A DNA stretch of 64,000 nucleotides from CAYVTM01 sp964454645 (GTDB lineage: Bacteria; Bacteroidota; Bacteroidia; Sphingobacteriales; Sphingobacteriaceae). Every line of letters starts with the position of its first letter. Positions within the stretch are counted from its first letter, which is position 1. The notes under the pieces were generated by a model. The model did not search any database and was not told the DNA's origin. It was given only the letters and a program-made list of their open reading frames with translations. Positions 45,258 to 54,901 of the stretch are shown piece by piece. The position numbers were made by a program, and so were the translations under genes. Where the stretch lies: NCBI GenBank assembly GCA_964454645.1, contig CAYVTM010000008.1, positions 22,102 through 86,101 of the forward strand, in the 5' to 3' direction.

Positions 45258-46097
45258 TTATTTATGCTTTGCAGCAAAGTTTTGAATGATACTGTATCCT
45301 GCTTCATCAATAGTATAGGTAATCGCATCGATTTTGGTTGTGAATACACTATACATAATGGTAGCAATTGCCGAGTTACCGATACCCAAAGCCGTATTGA
45401 TCAGGGCCTCAGAGATACCGTTTGCAAGAGCTACCGAGTCGGGAGAACCGGCAGTTGCAAGAGCCGCGAATGCACGAATCATACCGATTACCGTTCCTAA
45501 CAAGGCGATAAGTGTTGATACCGATGCCAGGGTTGCAATAACCACTAAGTTTTTCTCAAGCATTGGCAGCTCTAGCGTTGTTGACTCATCCATTTCTTTT
45601 TGGATGGAAAGGATTTTCTGATCGATGTCCATTCCGCTTGCCGTTTCCATCTCTTTATATTTAATCAATGTCGAACGCAAAACGTTTGCAACAGAACCTT
45701 TTTGAGCATCACATTCTTTGATTGCTGCCTCTACATTATTTGTATCTAAATGAGTTCTGATTTTTCTAACAAAAGCTTCTGCACGTTCTTTACCTTGTGC
45801 TTTCGAAATCGTTAAAAAACGTTCGATAGAAAACGTAATGTTAATTAATACCAGAGAAAGAAGAATAGGTACGATGAATCCCCCTTTATAAATCAATCCA
45901 AGAACCTGACCGGCTCCTTCAGATACCGGATGATTGTGCGTATCGCCACCTTCAAAGTTAGAGGGGTTTCCTAATACATAAATATAAATCAGGATACCTA
46001 CCACTACACACAGAGGAATTACAATAGATGCGAACATGGAACTCATTCTATTTCCTTTTTCAACTTTTGCGGTTGCAACTTTTGCGTCGTTTGCCAT
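45258..46097 (-). CDS. exbB: ExbB/MotA/TolQ proton channel protein
   Basis: A 279-residue inner-membrane protein. An extra N-terminal helix (residues 20-45) precedes the channel helices around 72-92, 185-210 and 230-255, with LLGTVIGMIRAFAALA and ALINTALGIGNSAIATIMYS. It is the first gene of the Ton operon. TATTTTTG on the minus strand at 46180-46187 is a plausible -7 box, giving a leader of about 80 bases. Confidence 0.94.
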   Translation of the reverse strand: MANDAKVATAKVEKGNRMSSMFASIVIPLCVVVGILIYIYVLGNPSNFEGGDTHNHPVSEGAGQVLGLIYKGGFIVPILLSLVLINITFSIERFLTISKAQGKERAEAFVRKIRTHLDTNNVEAAIKECDAQKGSVANVLRSTLIKYKEMETASGMDIDQKILSIQKEMDESTTLELPMLEKNLVVIATLASVSTLIALLGTVIGMIRAFAALATAGSPDSVALANGISEALINTALGIGNSAIATIMYSVFTTKIDAITYTIDEAGYSIIQNFAAKHK

Positions 46098-46290
46098 TGT
46101 TTTGAATTATTAGTTTTTAAATTTTATTTGTTAACGATTATATTGTGTAAAAATTACCCCTAAACATTTATGGAGCGTACAAAAATAGAACTTTTAGCCA
46201 AAAAAAGAATTTAAAGGAAATTTATTAACACAAATTTAACTTTATGCCATTTCACTTAGAATCCATCATCTTAGCTATAATCCGGGAATT

Positions 46291-46662
46291 TTAGAAGGGT
46301 AATACATCCTCATCCTGACCCGATTGGCTTAATTCGAAGTTTTTAGACTCCTCCATACGTTCTTCAGGGCTTATCCCCGAGCCTATTTTATCAATTTTCC
46401 AAGCCACTATATTGGTAATATAATCCCGCTCTCCTGTTTTGCGTGTATAAGGACGGCCCGATAAATTAAAATTAACCTTTATCTGCTCATTTACAGCATA
46501 ATTATCAATAATATTACACTTGTCCTGATTCAACTGGAATTTTACATATTGAGTATATCCGTTATCATCGATCTCTACTACAAATTCTCTTTTTCTGAAT
46601 TTTTCGGTGATTTGCTGAGTTTCGAAAATCTCGTGCAACTTACCCTGAATTTCTAATGCCAT
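46291..46662 (-). CDS. DUF3127 domain protein
   Basis: A 123-residue soluble protein. QGKLHEIFETQQITEKFRKREFVVEI, QYVKFQLNQDKCNIID and NFNLSGRPYTRKTGERDYITNIVAWKI fit DUF3127, a likely OB-fold, and the C-terminal acidic tail (SGQDEDVLPF) ends like single-stranded DNA-binding proteins. DNA or RNA binding is inferred. Confidence 0.85.
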   Translation of the reverse strand: MALEIQGKLHEIFETQQITEKFRKREFVVEIDDNGYTQYVKFQLNQDKCNIIDNYAVNEQIKVNFNLSGRPYTRKTGERDYITNIVAWKIDKIGSGISPEERMEESKNFELSQSGQDEDVLPF

Positions 46663-46986
46663 AGTATTATTTATCTTAATTTAAGCATCAAACATACGAT
46701 TTTATGAGAAAATAAACAGGCTGTACCAAAAGATGTTTGAAAGAAAACAAAGGATATGGGCACACGCTTAATTTTTGTGTGCGAAGAAAATGAAAAGAAG
46801 AATGTATAGCTATAAGCGGAGCCGGTTCGATAAATAGGCTTTGCATAATCTTCACACAGGGGTTATATACTATTTCCCATATTTCTTACTCAGGAAGTTT
46901 TACATCTCTCAAAATTTATTCCCGGTAAAAAAAGGAGCCGTATCAATAACGACACAACTCCTTTTGAATTAAAACACGATTTCTAT
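46663..46986. other. Gene-free interval (324 bp)
   Basis: I see no gene here. It holds a small hairpin (GCACAC 46761-46766 with GTGTGC 46778-46783) and the pckA terminator near its right end; the rest is A/T-rich sequence without recognisable signals. Confidence 0.6.
46930..46965 (-). terminator. Terminator downstream of pckA
   Basis: AAAAGGAG (46930-46937) pairs with CTCCTTTT (46958-46965), with an A-run on the left that reads as a T-run on the minus strand, 21 bp past the pckA stop. Confidence 0.7.
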
Positions 46987-48603
46987 TCAGGCGTTCACAG
47001 CAACTTTCGGTGCGGCCGCTAAAATTTCCACGCTTGCGCCATCGGCATACTGTGCAAAATTTTTCACAAAGGCAGCCGCTAAATCGTTTGCTTTCGCATC
47101 GTAACCTGCTTTATCGTTCCAGGTGTTTCTTGGATTTAAAATTTCCGCAGGAACATTCGAGCAGCTTTGCGGCATTTGCAAACCGAATACGGGATGTGCT
47201 TCGAAAGAAACTTTTTCCAACTCTCCGTTTAATGCTGCCGTGATCATGGCACGCGTGTAGGGAAGTTTCATACGTGAACCTATACCGTAAGGACCACCGG
47301 ACCATCCTGTGTTTACTAGCCATACATTCACTTTATTTTCCTTCATTTTTTTACCCAGCATCTCTGCATATTTCGCCGGATGAAGCGGTAAAAAAACTTT
47401 TCCGAAACACGCCGAGAAAGTAGTTTGCGGTTCGGTTACTCCGGCTTCCGTTCCCGCTACTTTAGCAGTATATCCCGAAATAAAATGATACATCGCCTGG
47501 CCCGCATCCAGTTTGGAAATCGGAGGCAATACACCGTATGCATCGCAGGTCAGGAAGAAAATATTTTTAGGTGTTCCTGCGATAGATGGTTCCACCGCAT
47601 TCGCGATATGGTTTATCGGATAAGCGACCCTTGTGTTTTCGGTTTTACTGATGTTTGAAAAATCTACCGTTGATGTTCCTTCATAGCAAACAATATTTTC
47701 CAACAAAGCCCCGAATTTTATTGCCTGCCATATTTCAGGCTCTTTTTCAGCGGTTAAATCCACACACTTCGCATAGCATCCGCCTTCTAAATTAAATACG
47801 GATCCATCTGCCCAACCATGTTCATCATCTCCGATTAATCCACGATCCGGATCGGCAGAAAGGGTTGTTTTTCCTGTACCCGACAAACCGAAAAAGATAG
47901 CCGTATCTCCGTGTTTACCGATGTTTGCCGAACAATGCATCGATAACACATTTTTATCGTGAGGCAATACATAATTTAAAACACCGAAAATTCCTTTTTT
48001 AATTTCGCCGGTATAAGCTGTTCCACCAATCAGAATAACTTTACGCGTGAAATTTAAAATAGCAAAATTATGCTGGCGTGTTCCATCGATCTTCGGATCG
48101 GCTTTGAAACCCGGTGCGTTGATAATTGTCCACTCGGGTTTTTGTGTTAAAATTTCTTCTTTCGTCGGACGTAAAAAAAGGTTATTCGCAAAAATATTAT
48201 TATAAGCTGTTTCGGTAATCACACGAATGTTCGTACGGTATTTAGGATCGGCACAAGCATAAGAATCACGGACAAAAACTTCTTTACCCGATAAATAGGC
48301 ACACACACGATTGTAAAGCAAATCGAATTTTGCCGGATCGAATTTTATATTTACATCTCCCCACCATACTGAGTTTTCGGTAGTTTCGTCGCATACGATG
48401 AAACGATCTTTCGGTGAGCGACCCGTAAACTCTCCGGTATCGGCAGCCAATGCTCCGGTATCTACCAAGGTTCCTTCACCTCTGTTTATAGCTTCTTCAA
48501 CCAGTTCAGCAGGCGTTAAATTCCAATACGCAGCAGCAACATTTCCCAATCCAAGATCAGCCAATGTCGCATCCTTTGCTTTAAATCCAAATTCGTTTGT
48601 CAT
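46987..48603 (-). CDS. pckA: phosphoenolpyruvate carboxykinase (ATP)
   Basis: About 538 residues from the ATG at 48603 (MTNEFGFKAKDATL), which matches the usual length; an in-frame upstream ATG at 48654 adds 17 unrelated residues. It converts oxaloacetate and ATP to phosphoenolpyruvate. The P-loop FFGLSGTGKTTLSADP, kinase-2-like LIGDDEHGW and PEPCK-specific GRSPKDRFIV are all present. Confidence 0.97.
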   Translation of the reverse strand: MTNEFGFKAKDATLADLGLGNVAAAYWNLTPAELVEEAINRGEGTLVDTGALAADTGEFTGRSPKDRFIVCDETTENSVWWGDVNIKFDPAKFDLLYNRVCAYLSGKEVFVRDSYACADPKYRTNIRVITETAYNNIFANNLFLRPTKEEILTQKPEWTIINAPGFKADPKIDGTRQHNFAILNFTRKVILIGGTAYTGEIKKGIFGVLNYVLPHDKNVLSMHCSANIGKHGDTAIFFGLSGTGKTTLSADPDRGLIGDDEHGWADGSVFNLEGGCYAKCVDLTAEKEPEIWQAIKFGALLENIVCYEGTSTVDFSNISKTENTRVAYPINHIANAVEPSIAGTPKNIFFLTCDAYGVLPPISKLDAGQAMYHFISGYTAKVAGTEAGVTEPQTTFSACFGKVFLPLHPAKYAEMLGKKMKENKVNVWLVNTGWSGGPYGIGSRMKLPYTRAMITAALNGELEKVSFEAHPVFGLQMPQSCSNVPAEILNPRNTWNDKAGYDAKANDLAAAFVKNFAQYADGASVEILAAAPKVAVNA

Positions 48604-48712
48604 GATTTTATTGAGTGCGTTAATAGTATATTTTAAAAAATGAATAGGGGACAAAAATAAATAAAATAAATTATTTCGGGTTAAAAGCGTTTAAATTACC
48701 CATTTATGAGTA

Positions 48713-49057
48713 TTATCCTCCGATGCGCTTTACTTTATAGCCTTCTGCTTGCAACAGAAGCATCACCTTTTCCCTGAAATCGCCCTGAATGAGGATTTCT
48801 CCGTCTTTTACCGTTCCTCCCACCCCGCATTTGCTTTTCAATTTTTTACCAAGATTCTCTAAATCATAAGTTTGACCTATAAAACCGGTAATTAATGTTA
48901 CCGCCTTACCCCCCCTTTGCTTTTTATCTAATTGTACACGTAAATCCTGCTGATGATTGGGCAAGGTCATAATTTCTCCTTCTTCCATGCTTTGGTAAGC
49001 AAAGTCGGGGTCGGTCGAGTAAATTACTCCCTGACGATTTTTATCTTTTTTACTCAT
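48713..49057 (-). CDS. SUI1/eIF1-like translation factor (YciH)
   Basis: A 114-residue protein with the SUI1 core: VQLDKKQRGGKAVTLITGF and LKSKCGVGGTVKDGEILIQGDFREKV. It helps start-site selection in eIF1 relatives; the bacterial role is less clear. It lies two bases after the lipid-kinase gene. Confidence 0.93.
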   Translation of the reverse strand: MSKKDKNRQGVIYSTDPDFAYQSMEEGEIMTLPNHQQDLRVQLDKKQRGGKAVTLITGFIGQTYDLENLGKKLKSKCGVGGTVKDGEILIQGDFREKVMLLLQAEGYKVKRIGG

Positions 49058-49059
49058 AA

Positions 49060-49935
49060 CTAAGGAACAATTACTTGTATAGATTGCGGAACTATCCGGA
49101 TATTCAAAGTACCATCCATTCTTTTCGGTTCACCGTCCAAATGGATAGCTCCATCCTGCCCGCGTTTTATTTCAATGATTTTACCCTGATATGATTCTAC
49201 ATACTTCGACTTATCTGCGGTTTTATTAAACATGCGTATAACCAAGGAAAGAAAAACATACCAGGGGAACTTTTTTACAATCACTACATCCAATAGTCCG
49301 TCTTTTAAATCGGCACGGGGTGCGATGTGTGCTTCATTACCATATTGCGATGAGTTTGCTACACTTACAATAAATGCTTTCTCTTTAATCGTCTTATTAT
49401 CTATTTGTATGGTATAAGTATTAAGCTTATAGTTTGTTAATTCTTTTAACGTTGATTTCACATAGCCTAACAAACCTCTTTTAGCATTCGAGGCAAATAC
49501 ATAACTAATGTGCGCGTCAAACCCGAGTCCGGCTACATTAAAAAAGGGGTCCTCATTTAACAAACCCGAGTCGATAGTTGTCGTTTGCAACCGGTTTATT
49601 ACTTTTACGGCCTCTTTTATGTTCATCGGAATATTCAATGAACGGGCTAATCCGTTCCCTGATCCAAAGGGAATAATTCCCAATATAACCGAGGTATTAA
49701 CCAGGGCTTTTGCAAGCTCATTAACCGTTCCATCTCCGCCTACTGCAACAATGTAATGGTAATCTTCTTTTACCGCTGCCTTCGCCAACATATACGCATG
49801 TCCCACACGTTCCGTAAAAGATACCCGGCTATCGAATGTATCTTTATCCAGATAACGTTCAATCATATCCGGGACACGTTGCTTATCCTTGCCTCCCGAT
49901 ATAGGATTAATGATGAACAATATTTTTTTTCTCAC
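49060..49935 (-). CDS. diacylglycerol kinase family lipid kinase
   Basis: A 291-residue protein with NPISGGKDK, VGGDGTVNELAKAL and IPFGSGNGLARSLN, the nucleotide- and lipid-binding parts of the DAGK/YegS fold. It phosphorylates diacylglycerol or a related lipid. It is only one base from the LTA-synthase-like gene. That is a meaningful pairing, since phosphoglycerol transferases release diacylglycerol. Confidence 0.92.
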   Translation of the reverse strand: MRKKILFIINPISGGKDKQRVPDMIERYLDKDTFDSRVSFTERVGHAYMLAKAAVKEDYHYIVAVGGDGTVNELAKALVNTSVILGIIPFGSGNGLARSLNIPMNIKEAVKVINRLQTTTIDSGLLNEDPFFNVAGLGFDAHISYVFASNAKRGLLGYVKSTLKELTNYKLNTYTIQIDNKTIKEKAFIVSVANSSQYGNEAHIAPRADLKDGLLDVVIVKKFPWYVFLSLVIRMFNKTADKSKYVESYQGKIIEIKRGQDGAIHLDGEPKRMDGTLNIRIVPQSIQVIVP

Positions 49936-49936
49936 T

Positions 49937-51811
49937 TTATTTGTATGTGTTGTGAATTAACGTGTTGTTATAAGTTTGAATATAGGCTTTTATTATTTTT
50001 TCCAATTCTTCTTTCTTATCAGATTCTGCTTCAAGTAAATTATCTTTCAGAAAAGGATCTGAAAGGTAATCGTACAAAGCGATTGCCTGGTCGTCGGAGA
50101 ATTGCAAGAAATAGCCCGGATCCACTAACTGATATATCCCGTTTCTGAAATTAACCGATGCATTTACTTTTTTTTCCGTAAAGACACTTTCTCCAAAAGC
50201 CTTGAAGGGTTTCGAGTAATTCAGGTAATCTAAAACCGAAGGCATGATATCTATTTGTTGCACGATCTGTTCCGACTTCATTTTCAGATCTCCTGAAGGA
50301 TCGAAAATAAAAAGCGGGACACGATAATCGTTAACCGGAGTACCATACAGAGGATCCATTGCATCCGGCGTATGATCTGCAGTAATAACAAACACCGTAT
50401 TCGAATACCATCTTTTGGTTTTCGCATAATCGAAAAAACGCGCCAGAGCGTAATCGGTATAGCGGAAGCTTCTTAACTTTTCATCTTTAATATCTTTAAC
50501 GGCTTGTTTAAAGCTGTCGGGAACTGCATAAGGAGGGTGTGAGGATAGAGAGAACAAGGCTCCCAAAAAGGGTTGTTTGGTATTCGATAATTTTCTTCCG
50601 AAGAAATTAAAGAAAGCATCATCATAAATCCCCCAGTTACCATCGTAATCTTTCAAATCAGGATATTCATTCATTCCATAATACTGATCGAAGCCTGCTT
50701 TTTTCGCAAAGGCATCGAAATTCATCGTACCATTTATACCTCCGTGAAAGAAAGCTGTATTATATCCTTCTTCTTTAAGAATATGAGCAAATGAACGGAG
50801 CTGGTTGTCCTGATACACCGAACCTGTATAAGCTTCTTCCATTAAAGAAGGAATCGATGCAAAAATACTGGGCATCGCTTCATTCGATTTTTTTCCGTTC
50901 GCAAAAGCATTCGTAAAATATAGCGACTCCTGCATCAGGCTATCCATAAAGGGAGCATACCCTTTTCCTTTGTTCAGGGTTCCGATATATTCGTTCGAAA
51001 AACTTTCGAGTATGATTACAACGATATTTTTTTTACGGAAAAGGTAATCGGCATCATATTCCCTGTCGACAGAGAAAATGGTATTCAGAATATCCTCATC
51101 AAAAAAATTCTTCTCTTCGAGTGTTTTTTTTCCTAAACTCTGCAAAACGGTAAAAGGTGTATTTAAAACTAATGCGGCATTCTGAGGATTGCCGTAATAG
51201 GAAGCTGTAATCATCTGAATGGGCTTTGTTTGCAGTCCTCCGCGCACACCAATAATCACAAGGCCCAACAATAAAATAAAGGAAATACTTTTTAATACTA
51301 TGTAGGATTCTTTTTCTTTCGGATCTGTTTTATGCAAACGCTTATACATAATAACCATCAACACCAGCAATGCGATAAAGATCAGCAGCAGGTATCCATA
51401 CGATTTTATATATTCGGGAAGATGTTTAATAATATCATTTTCTCCGGAGAAAAGTTCAATGGTTGTGCGTTTTCTTTGAAATTTATAATATTCTATATCG
51501 ATGAGATTTAAGAGTAAGCCGATGGCATTGGGAATGTAAAAGGACCATGCCTGAAAAATCTTCAGGGTTTTGGATTCTTTCAGGAATGCCGAAAGCATTG
51601 TCAGCAATACATAAAGGATATTGAGATAAAGCGCCGAACTCAGGTCGAAACGGATACCGTGAAAAAAGGCGGTATAAATATGAGAAGCCGTATCATTCCC
51701 GAAAGAGCTGTAATTGAACAAGAAAAACAGCAAGCGGGTCAGGCTGAACAAAATCAGCATCAGCAGCAAGCTCTTGAAAAGCAGTCGTATGTGAAAAAAA
51801 CGGTATCGCAT
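49937..51811 (-). CDS. LTA synthase family sulfatase/phosphoglycerol transferase
   Basis: A 624-residue inner-membrane protein with about five N-terminal helices (1-200) and a periplasmic alkaline-phosphatase-like domain. IVVIILESFSNEYIG, then EAMPSIFASIPS (probable nucleophile Ser/Thr region), FHGGINGTMNFDAF and VFVITADHTPD (metal ligands) are visible. It probably transfers phosphoglycerol or phosphoethanolamine to surface glycans or lipids. The lipid kinase follows directly. Confidence 0.9.
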   Translation of the reverse strand: MRYRFFHIRLLFKSLLLMLILFSLTRLLFFLFNYSSFGNDTASHIYTAFFHGIRFDLSSALYLNILYVLLTMLSAFLKESKTLKIFQAWSFYIPNAIGLLLNLIDIEYYKFQRKRTTIELFSGENDIIKHLPEYIKSYGYLLLIFIALLVLMVIMYKRLHKTDPKEKESYIVLKSISFILLLGLVIIGVRGGLQTKPIQMITASYYGNPQNAALVLNTPFTVLQSLGKKTLEEKNFFDEDILNTIFSVDREYDADYLFRKKNIVVIILESFSNEYIGTLNKGKGYAPFMDSLMQESLYFTNAFANGKKSNEAMPSIFASIPSLMEEAYTGSVYQDNQLRSFAHILKEEGYNTAFFHGGINGTMNFDAFAKKAGFDQYYGMNEYPDLKDYDGNWGIYDDAFFNFFGRKLSNTKQPFLGALFSLSSHPPYAVPDSFKQAVKDIKDEKLRSFRYTDYALARFFDYAKTKRWYSNTVFVITADHTPDAMDPLYGTPVNDYRVPLFIFDPSGDLKMKSEQIVQQIDIMPSVLDYLNYSKPFKAFGESVFTEKKVNASVNFRNGIYQLVDPGYFLQFSDDQAIALYDYLSDPFLKDNLLEAESDKKEELEKIIKAYIQTYNNTLIHNTYK

Positions 51812-51910
51812 AAGATTTATAAACAGGGCAAAGGTTAAAAAAAAAACGCTGAAGCCCTCAAAATAAAGCTCTTAATTTTTAGGATAATTAAATTATATAA
51901 AAAATAATTC

Positions 51911-51918
51911 TATTTTTG
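51911..51918 (+). promoter_or_regulatory. metK: Candidate -7 box of metK
   Basis: TATTTTTG fits the Bacteroidota -7 consensus TAnnTTTG. A start about 7 bases on would put the riboswitch at the very 5' end of the leader. No good -33 TTG is seen, so confidence is limited. Confidence 0.45.
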
Positions 51919-51933
51919 TGGCATTCAATTAGA

Positions 51934-51985
51934 AAGTGGATCGATTTGAGTTGATTGCAACCACGTAAAAAAATTGCTAAAACAC
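51934..51985 (+). promoter_or_regulatory. SAM-II-type riboswitch upstream of metK
   Basis: The leader contains GTGG..CCAC (51936-39/51961-64) enclosing CGATTTGAG and TTGCAA, followed by GTAAAAAAATTGCTAAAAC. That matches the compact SAM-II layout (P1 hairpin with GATTT and TTGCAA, then an A-rich stretch and GCTAAAA forming the pseudoknot). SAM-II is known from Alphaproteobacteria and Bacteroidota and senses S-adenosylmethionine, the product of MetK. It would lower metK expression when SAM is plentiful. The start codon is 77 bp further on. Confidence 0.8.
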
Positions 51986-52061
51986 ATTCTTTTTTTACCA
52001 ACAATCGACTCTTCCGCATTCTTTTTCTTAATAATCATTTTAACAAATTAAAGGAGAGAAA

Positions 52062-53315
52062 ATGTCTTATTTATTTACATCTGAGTCGGTGTCGGAAGGG
52101 CATCCGGACAAAGTAGCGGATCAGATATCCGATGCATTGATTGATAATTTTTTAGCATGGGATGCCGATTCGAAAGTGGCATGTGAAACATTGGTAACGA
52201 CAGGCCAGGTAGTGTTGGCGGGAGAAGTAAAATCTAAAACCTATTTAGATGTACAACAAATTGCCCGTGAAGTTATCCGTAAAATCGGATATACTAAATC
52301 GGAATATATGTTTGAGGCAAACTCCTGCGGAATTTTATCGGCAATTCATGAGCAAAGTGCTGATATTAATCAAGGTGTTGAGCGTAAGAAAAAAGAAGAA
52401 CAGGGTGCGGGCGACCAGGGAATGATGTTTGGTTATGCAACCAACGAAACCGCCGATTATATGCCATTGGCATTAAACCTTGCGCATACCTTGTTAATTG
52501 AGCTGGCAGCTATTCGTCGCGAAAATAAAGAGATAAAATATCTACGTCCCGATGCGAAATCTCAGGTAACACTGGAGTACGACGACCATAACAAACCTGT
52601 TCGTATAGACAGTATTGTTATTTCAACACAGCATGATGATTTTGATTCGGAGAAAAAAATGTTGGATAAAATCAAAGCCGACATTATTAAAATTCTGATT
52701 CCCCGTGTGATGAAGAAGTATCCGAAATACAAATCTTTGTTTAACGATAAAATCAAATATCACATCAACCCTACGGGTAAATTTGTAATCGGCGGGCCAC
52801 ATGGTGATACCGGATTAACCGGAAGAAAAATCATCGTTGACACTTACGGTGGTAAAGGCGCCCATGGCGGAGGTGCATTTTCCGGAAAAGATCCTTCAAA
52901 AGTAGATCGTTCTGCGGCTTATGCCACAAGACACATCGCCAAAAATATGGTCGCTGCCGGATTGTGCGATGAAGTGCTGGTTCAGGTATCCTACGCGATC
53001 GGTGTCGCAAAACCAATGGGTATCTACATCAATACGTATGGAACTTCGAAAGTAAAAATAAGTGACGGAGCTATTGCTAAGAAAATCGAAAAGATTTTCG
53101 ATATGCGCCCCTACGCAATCGAACAACGATTGAAATTACGTAACCCTATCTATGCCGAAACAGCCGCTTATGGGCACATGGGTAGAAAAAATGAAACGGT
53201 TACTAAAACTTTTTCTTCCCCGGACGGAAAAACCAAGAGGGTAAAAGTAGAATTATTTACCTGGGAAAAATTAGAATTCGTTCCCACTATTAAAAAAGAA
53301 TTCGGATTGAAATAA
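52062..53315 (+). CDS. metK: S-adenosylmethionine synthetase
   Basis: A 417-residue enzyme making SAM from methionine and ATP. Motifs are SESVSEGHPDKVADQISDA, GAGDQGMMFGYA, FVIGGPHGDTGLTGRKIIVDTYGG and GGGAFSGKDPSKVDRSAAY. It follows a SAM-II-type leader. AAAGGAGAG just upstream of ATG is an unusually good Shine-Dalgarno for this phylum. Its C-terminus (KTFSSPDGKTKRVKVELFTWEKLE) is slightly extended compared with E. coli MetK. Confidence 0.97.
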   Translation: MSYLFTSESVSEGHPDKVADQISDALIDNFLAWDADSKVACETLVTTGQVVLAGEVKSKTYLDVQQIAREVIRKIGYTKSEYMFEANSCGILSAIHEQSADINQGVERKKKEEQGAGDQGMMFGYATNETADYMPLALNLAHTLLIELAAIRRENKEIKYLRPDAKSQVTLEYDDHNKPVRIDSIVISTQHDDFDSEKKMLDKIKADIIKILIPRVMKKYPKYKSLFNDKIKYHINPTGKFVIGGPHGDTGLTGRKIIVDTYGGKGAHGGGAFSGKDPSKVDRSAAYATRHIAKNMVAAGLCDEVLVQVSYAIGVAKPMGIYINTYGTSKVKISDGAIAKKIEKIFDMRPYAIEQRLKLRNPIYAETAAYGHMGRKNETVTKTFSSPDGKTKRVKVELFTWEKLEFVPTIKKEFGLK

Positions 53316-53340
53316 TCCCCACTCAGTGCTTCAAAAATGT

Positions 53341-53370
53341 AAAGCCCTTTGTCAAATGACGAAGGGCTTT
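53341..53370. terminator. Bidirectional terminator between metK and the T9SS protein gene
   Basis: AAAGCCCTT...GTCA-AA-TGAC...AAGGGCTTT forms a 14-pair hairpin with one T-G pair, between two convergent genes. Confidence 0.8.
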
Positions 53371-53392
53371 GTTGTTATCAGGATAAAACCAC

Positions 53393-54145
53393 TTAATTTT
53401 TAACTAATTTTCCAAGAGACCGTTTTTCGTTTGAACTGACTATATACGTATATATACCCGGATCCAATGAAGATATATTCAACGAGAAATAATTTGCATT
53501 CGAAAATGTTAATTTCTCCTTGATTATTTCTCTTCCTTCAACAGAAAAAATCTGTACCGTATATTCTTCTGATATTGAATTTCCCGGGATTTCAAAATAT
53601 ACATATCCGTTTGCGGGAATCGGATAAATATTACTTATGCCTAATTGATTACGGGAATTATCGATGCTTGTAGAACCGCTTGCGGTAAAGTTCAGGTTAT
53701 TTCCCTGTGTGCTGATAAAGACCCCATTGTTGTTTTCATCCGTTTCATCAACTTCCATTTCATGATCTACATAAACCAATAAGCGATAAGAACCGTTGGG
53801 GGGAAGCGGGTTGACCTGATTTACATTGATAACATCAATCTCCACATCTTTTGCTGCATTCCCGCTAATGCCGTTTCCATCCACCAGCGCTTTTAACAAA
53901 TAACAATCATTTAAGCTTGTCGCGGAGGGGATGCAAAAATAAACTCCTACCCCATATTCCGAAACACCCTCGTTTTCGTTACTGAGTACGGTAAAATAGA
54001 TATCGCTGATAACTCCTGTACTTGAGTTATACGAATATCCTGCACTGATATTACCAATGCTTAAATCTGGTTGGGCCTTCAGTTTTCCAAACATTGCAAA
54101 GCAAAGAATAAAAACCGTAAGCATTTTTTTGTAATTAATTTTCAT
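53393..54145 (-). CDS. T9SS-secreted CARDB-like protein
   Basis: A 250-residue protein with a signal peptide (1-24, FGKLKAQ), a CARDB-like adhesion domain (about 28-150, LSIGNISAGYSYN, NGSYRLLVYVDHEMEVDETDENNN) and a type IX sorting domain from 168 (NIYPIPANGYVYF, IFSVEGREI, PGIYTYIVSSNEK). It is probably cell-surface exposed. Ligand unknown. Confidence 0.82.
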   Translation of the reverse strand: MKINYKKMLTVFILCFAMFGKLKAQPDLSIGNISAGYSYNSSTGVISDIYFTVLSNENEGVSEYGVGVYFCIPSATSLNDCYLLKALVDGNGISGNAAKDVEIDVINVNQVNPLPPNGSYRLLVYVDHEMEVDETDENNNGVFISTQGNNLNFTASGSTSIDNSRNQLGISNIYPIPANGYVYFEIPGNSISEEYTVQIFSVEGREIIKEKLTFSNANYFSLNISSLDPGIYTYIVSSNEKRSLGKLVKN

Positions 54146-54228
54146 GGTTATAAGTGTTTAAATTGAACACTCAAATCTGGAGAGTTATCCATGAACAATC
54201 AACTACATAAGCATGTAGGCTAATAAAA

Positions 54229-54870
54229 TCAGATATCGCCATTAATGGATTTATTTATAAGTTCTGTACGGCTGTTTACCTGAAGCTTTGTATAGATCTT
54301 TTTAATATGATAGCGAATGGTATCAATAGAAATGCTCAAGCGGTCGGCAATTAATTTATAACTTAATCCGTCGCGCAAACCAATAATAATTTGCTGCTCA
54401 CGTGTTGTGAGCTCTACTTCTGCCGATCGAACAGGAGGATTAAAATAACTGACCACTTTGCGTGCAATTGCCGGAGACATAAAACTTCCGCCTTCCCTGA
54501 TAATGTGAATGGCTTCCAAAACTTGTTCGAAAGGAGTATCTTTTAATAAATAGCCGGTTGCGCCGGCACATAAAGACTTGAAGATGCGGTTATCATCTTT
54601 AAAAACAGTAAGCATAATAATATCTGCTTCCTTCAGTTTTTCCCGGACAATACGTATTCCTTCTATTCCCGACATTCCGGGCAAGCCGATATCTGTCAGA
54701 ATTACATCCGCTGTTTCTCCGGCATCAAGCAATTCAAAGAAAGATTCCATCGATTCAGCAGACCATACATATTTACAGGCTTTCTCTATGGTAAAATAAG
54801 TTTGAAGGCTTTCTCTCACAATAGGGTCATCGTCGATAATGGCTATACTAAAAGTTTTTTCTTCAGACAT
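54229..54870 (-). CDS. LuxR-type (NarL family) response regulator
   Basis: A 213-residue regulator with a receiver domain (IIDDDPIVRESL, phosphoacceptor Asp in VILTDIGLPGMSG, conserved Lys in YLLKDTPFE) and a GerE helix-turn-helix (ELTTREQQIIIGLRDGLSYKLIADRLSISIDTIRYHIKKIYTKL). It lies 31 bp after the sensor kinase and should be its partner. Targets are unknown. Confidence 0.93.
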   Translation of the reverse strand: MSEEKTFSIAIIDDDPIVRESLQTYFTIEKACKYVWSAESMESFFELLDAGETADVILTDIGLPGMSGIEGIRIVREKLKEADIIMLTVFKDDNRIFKSLCAGATGYLLKDTPFEQVLEAIHIIREGGSFMSPAIARKVVSYFNPPVRSAEVELTTREQQIIIGLRDGLSYKLIADRLSISIDTIRYHIKKIYTKLQVNSRTELINKSINGDI

Positions 54871-54901
54871 TTTTAAAAAATTTACATGTAAACCCGGTGT
54901 A

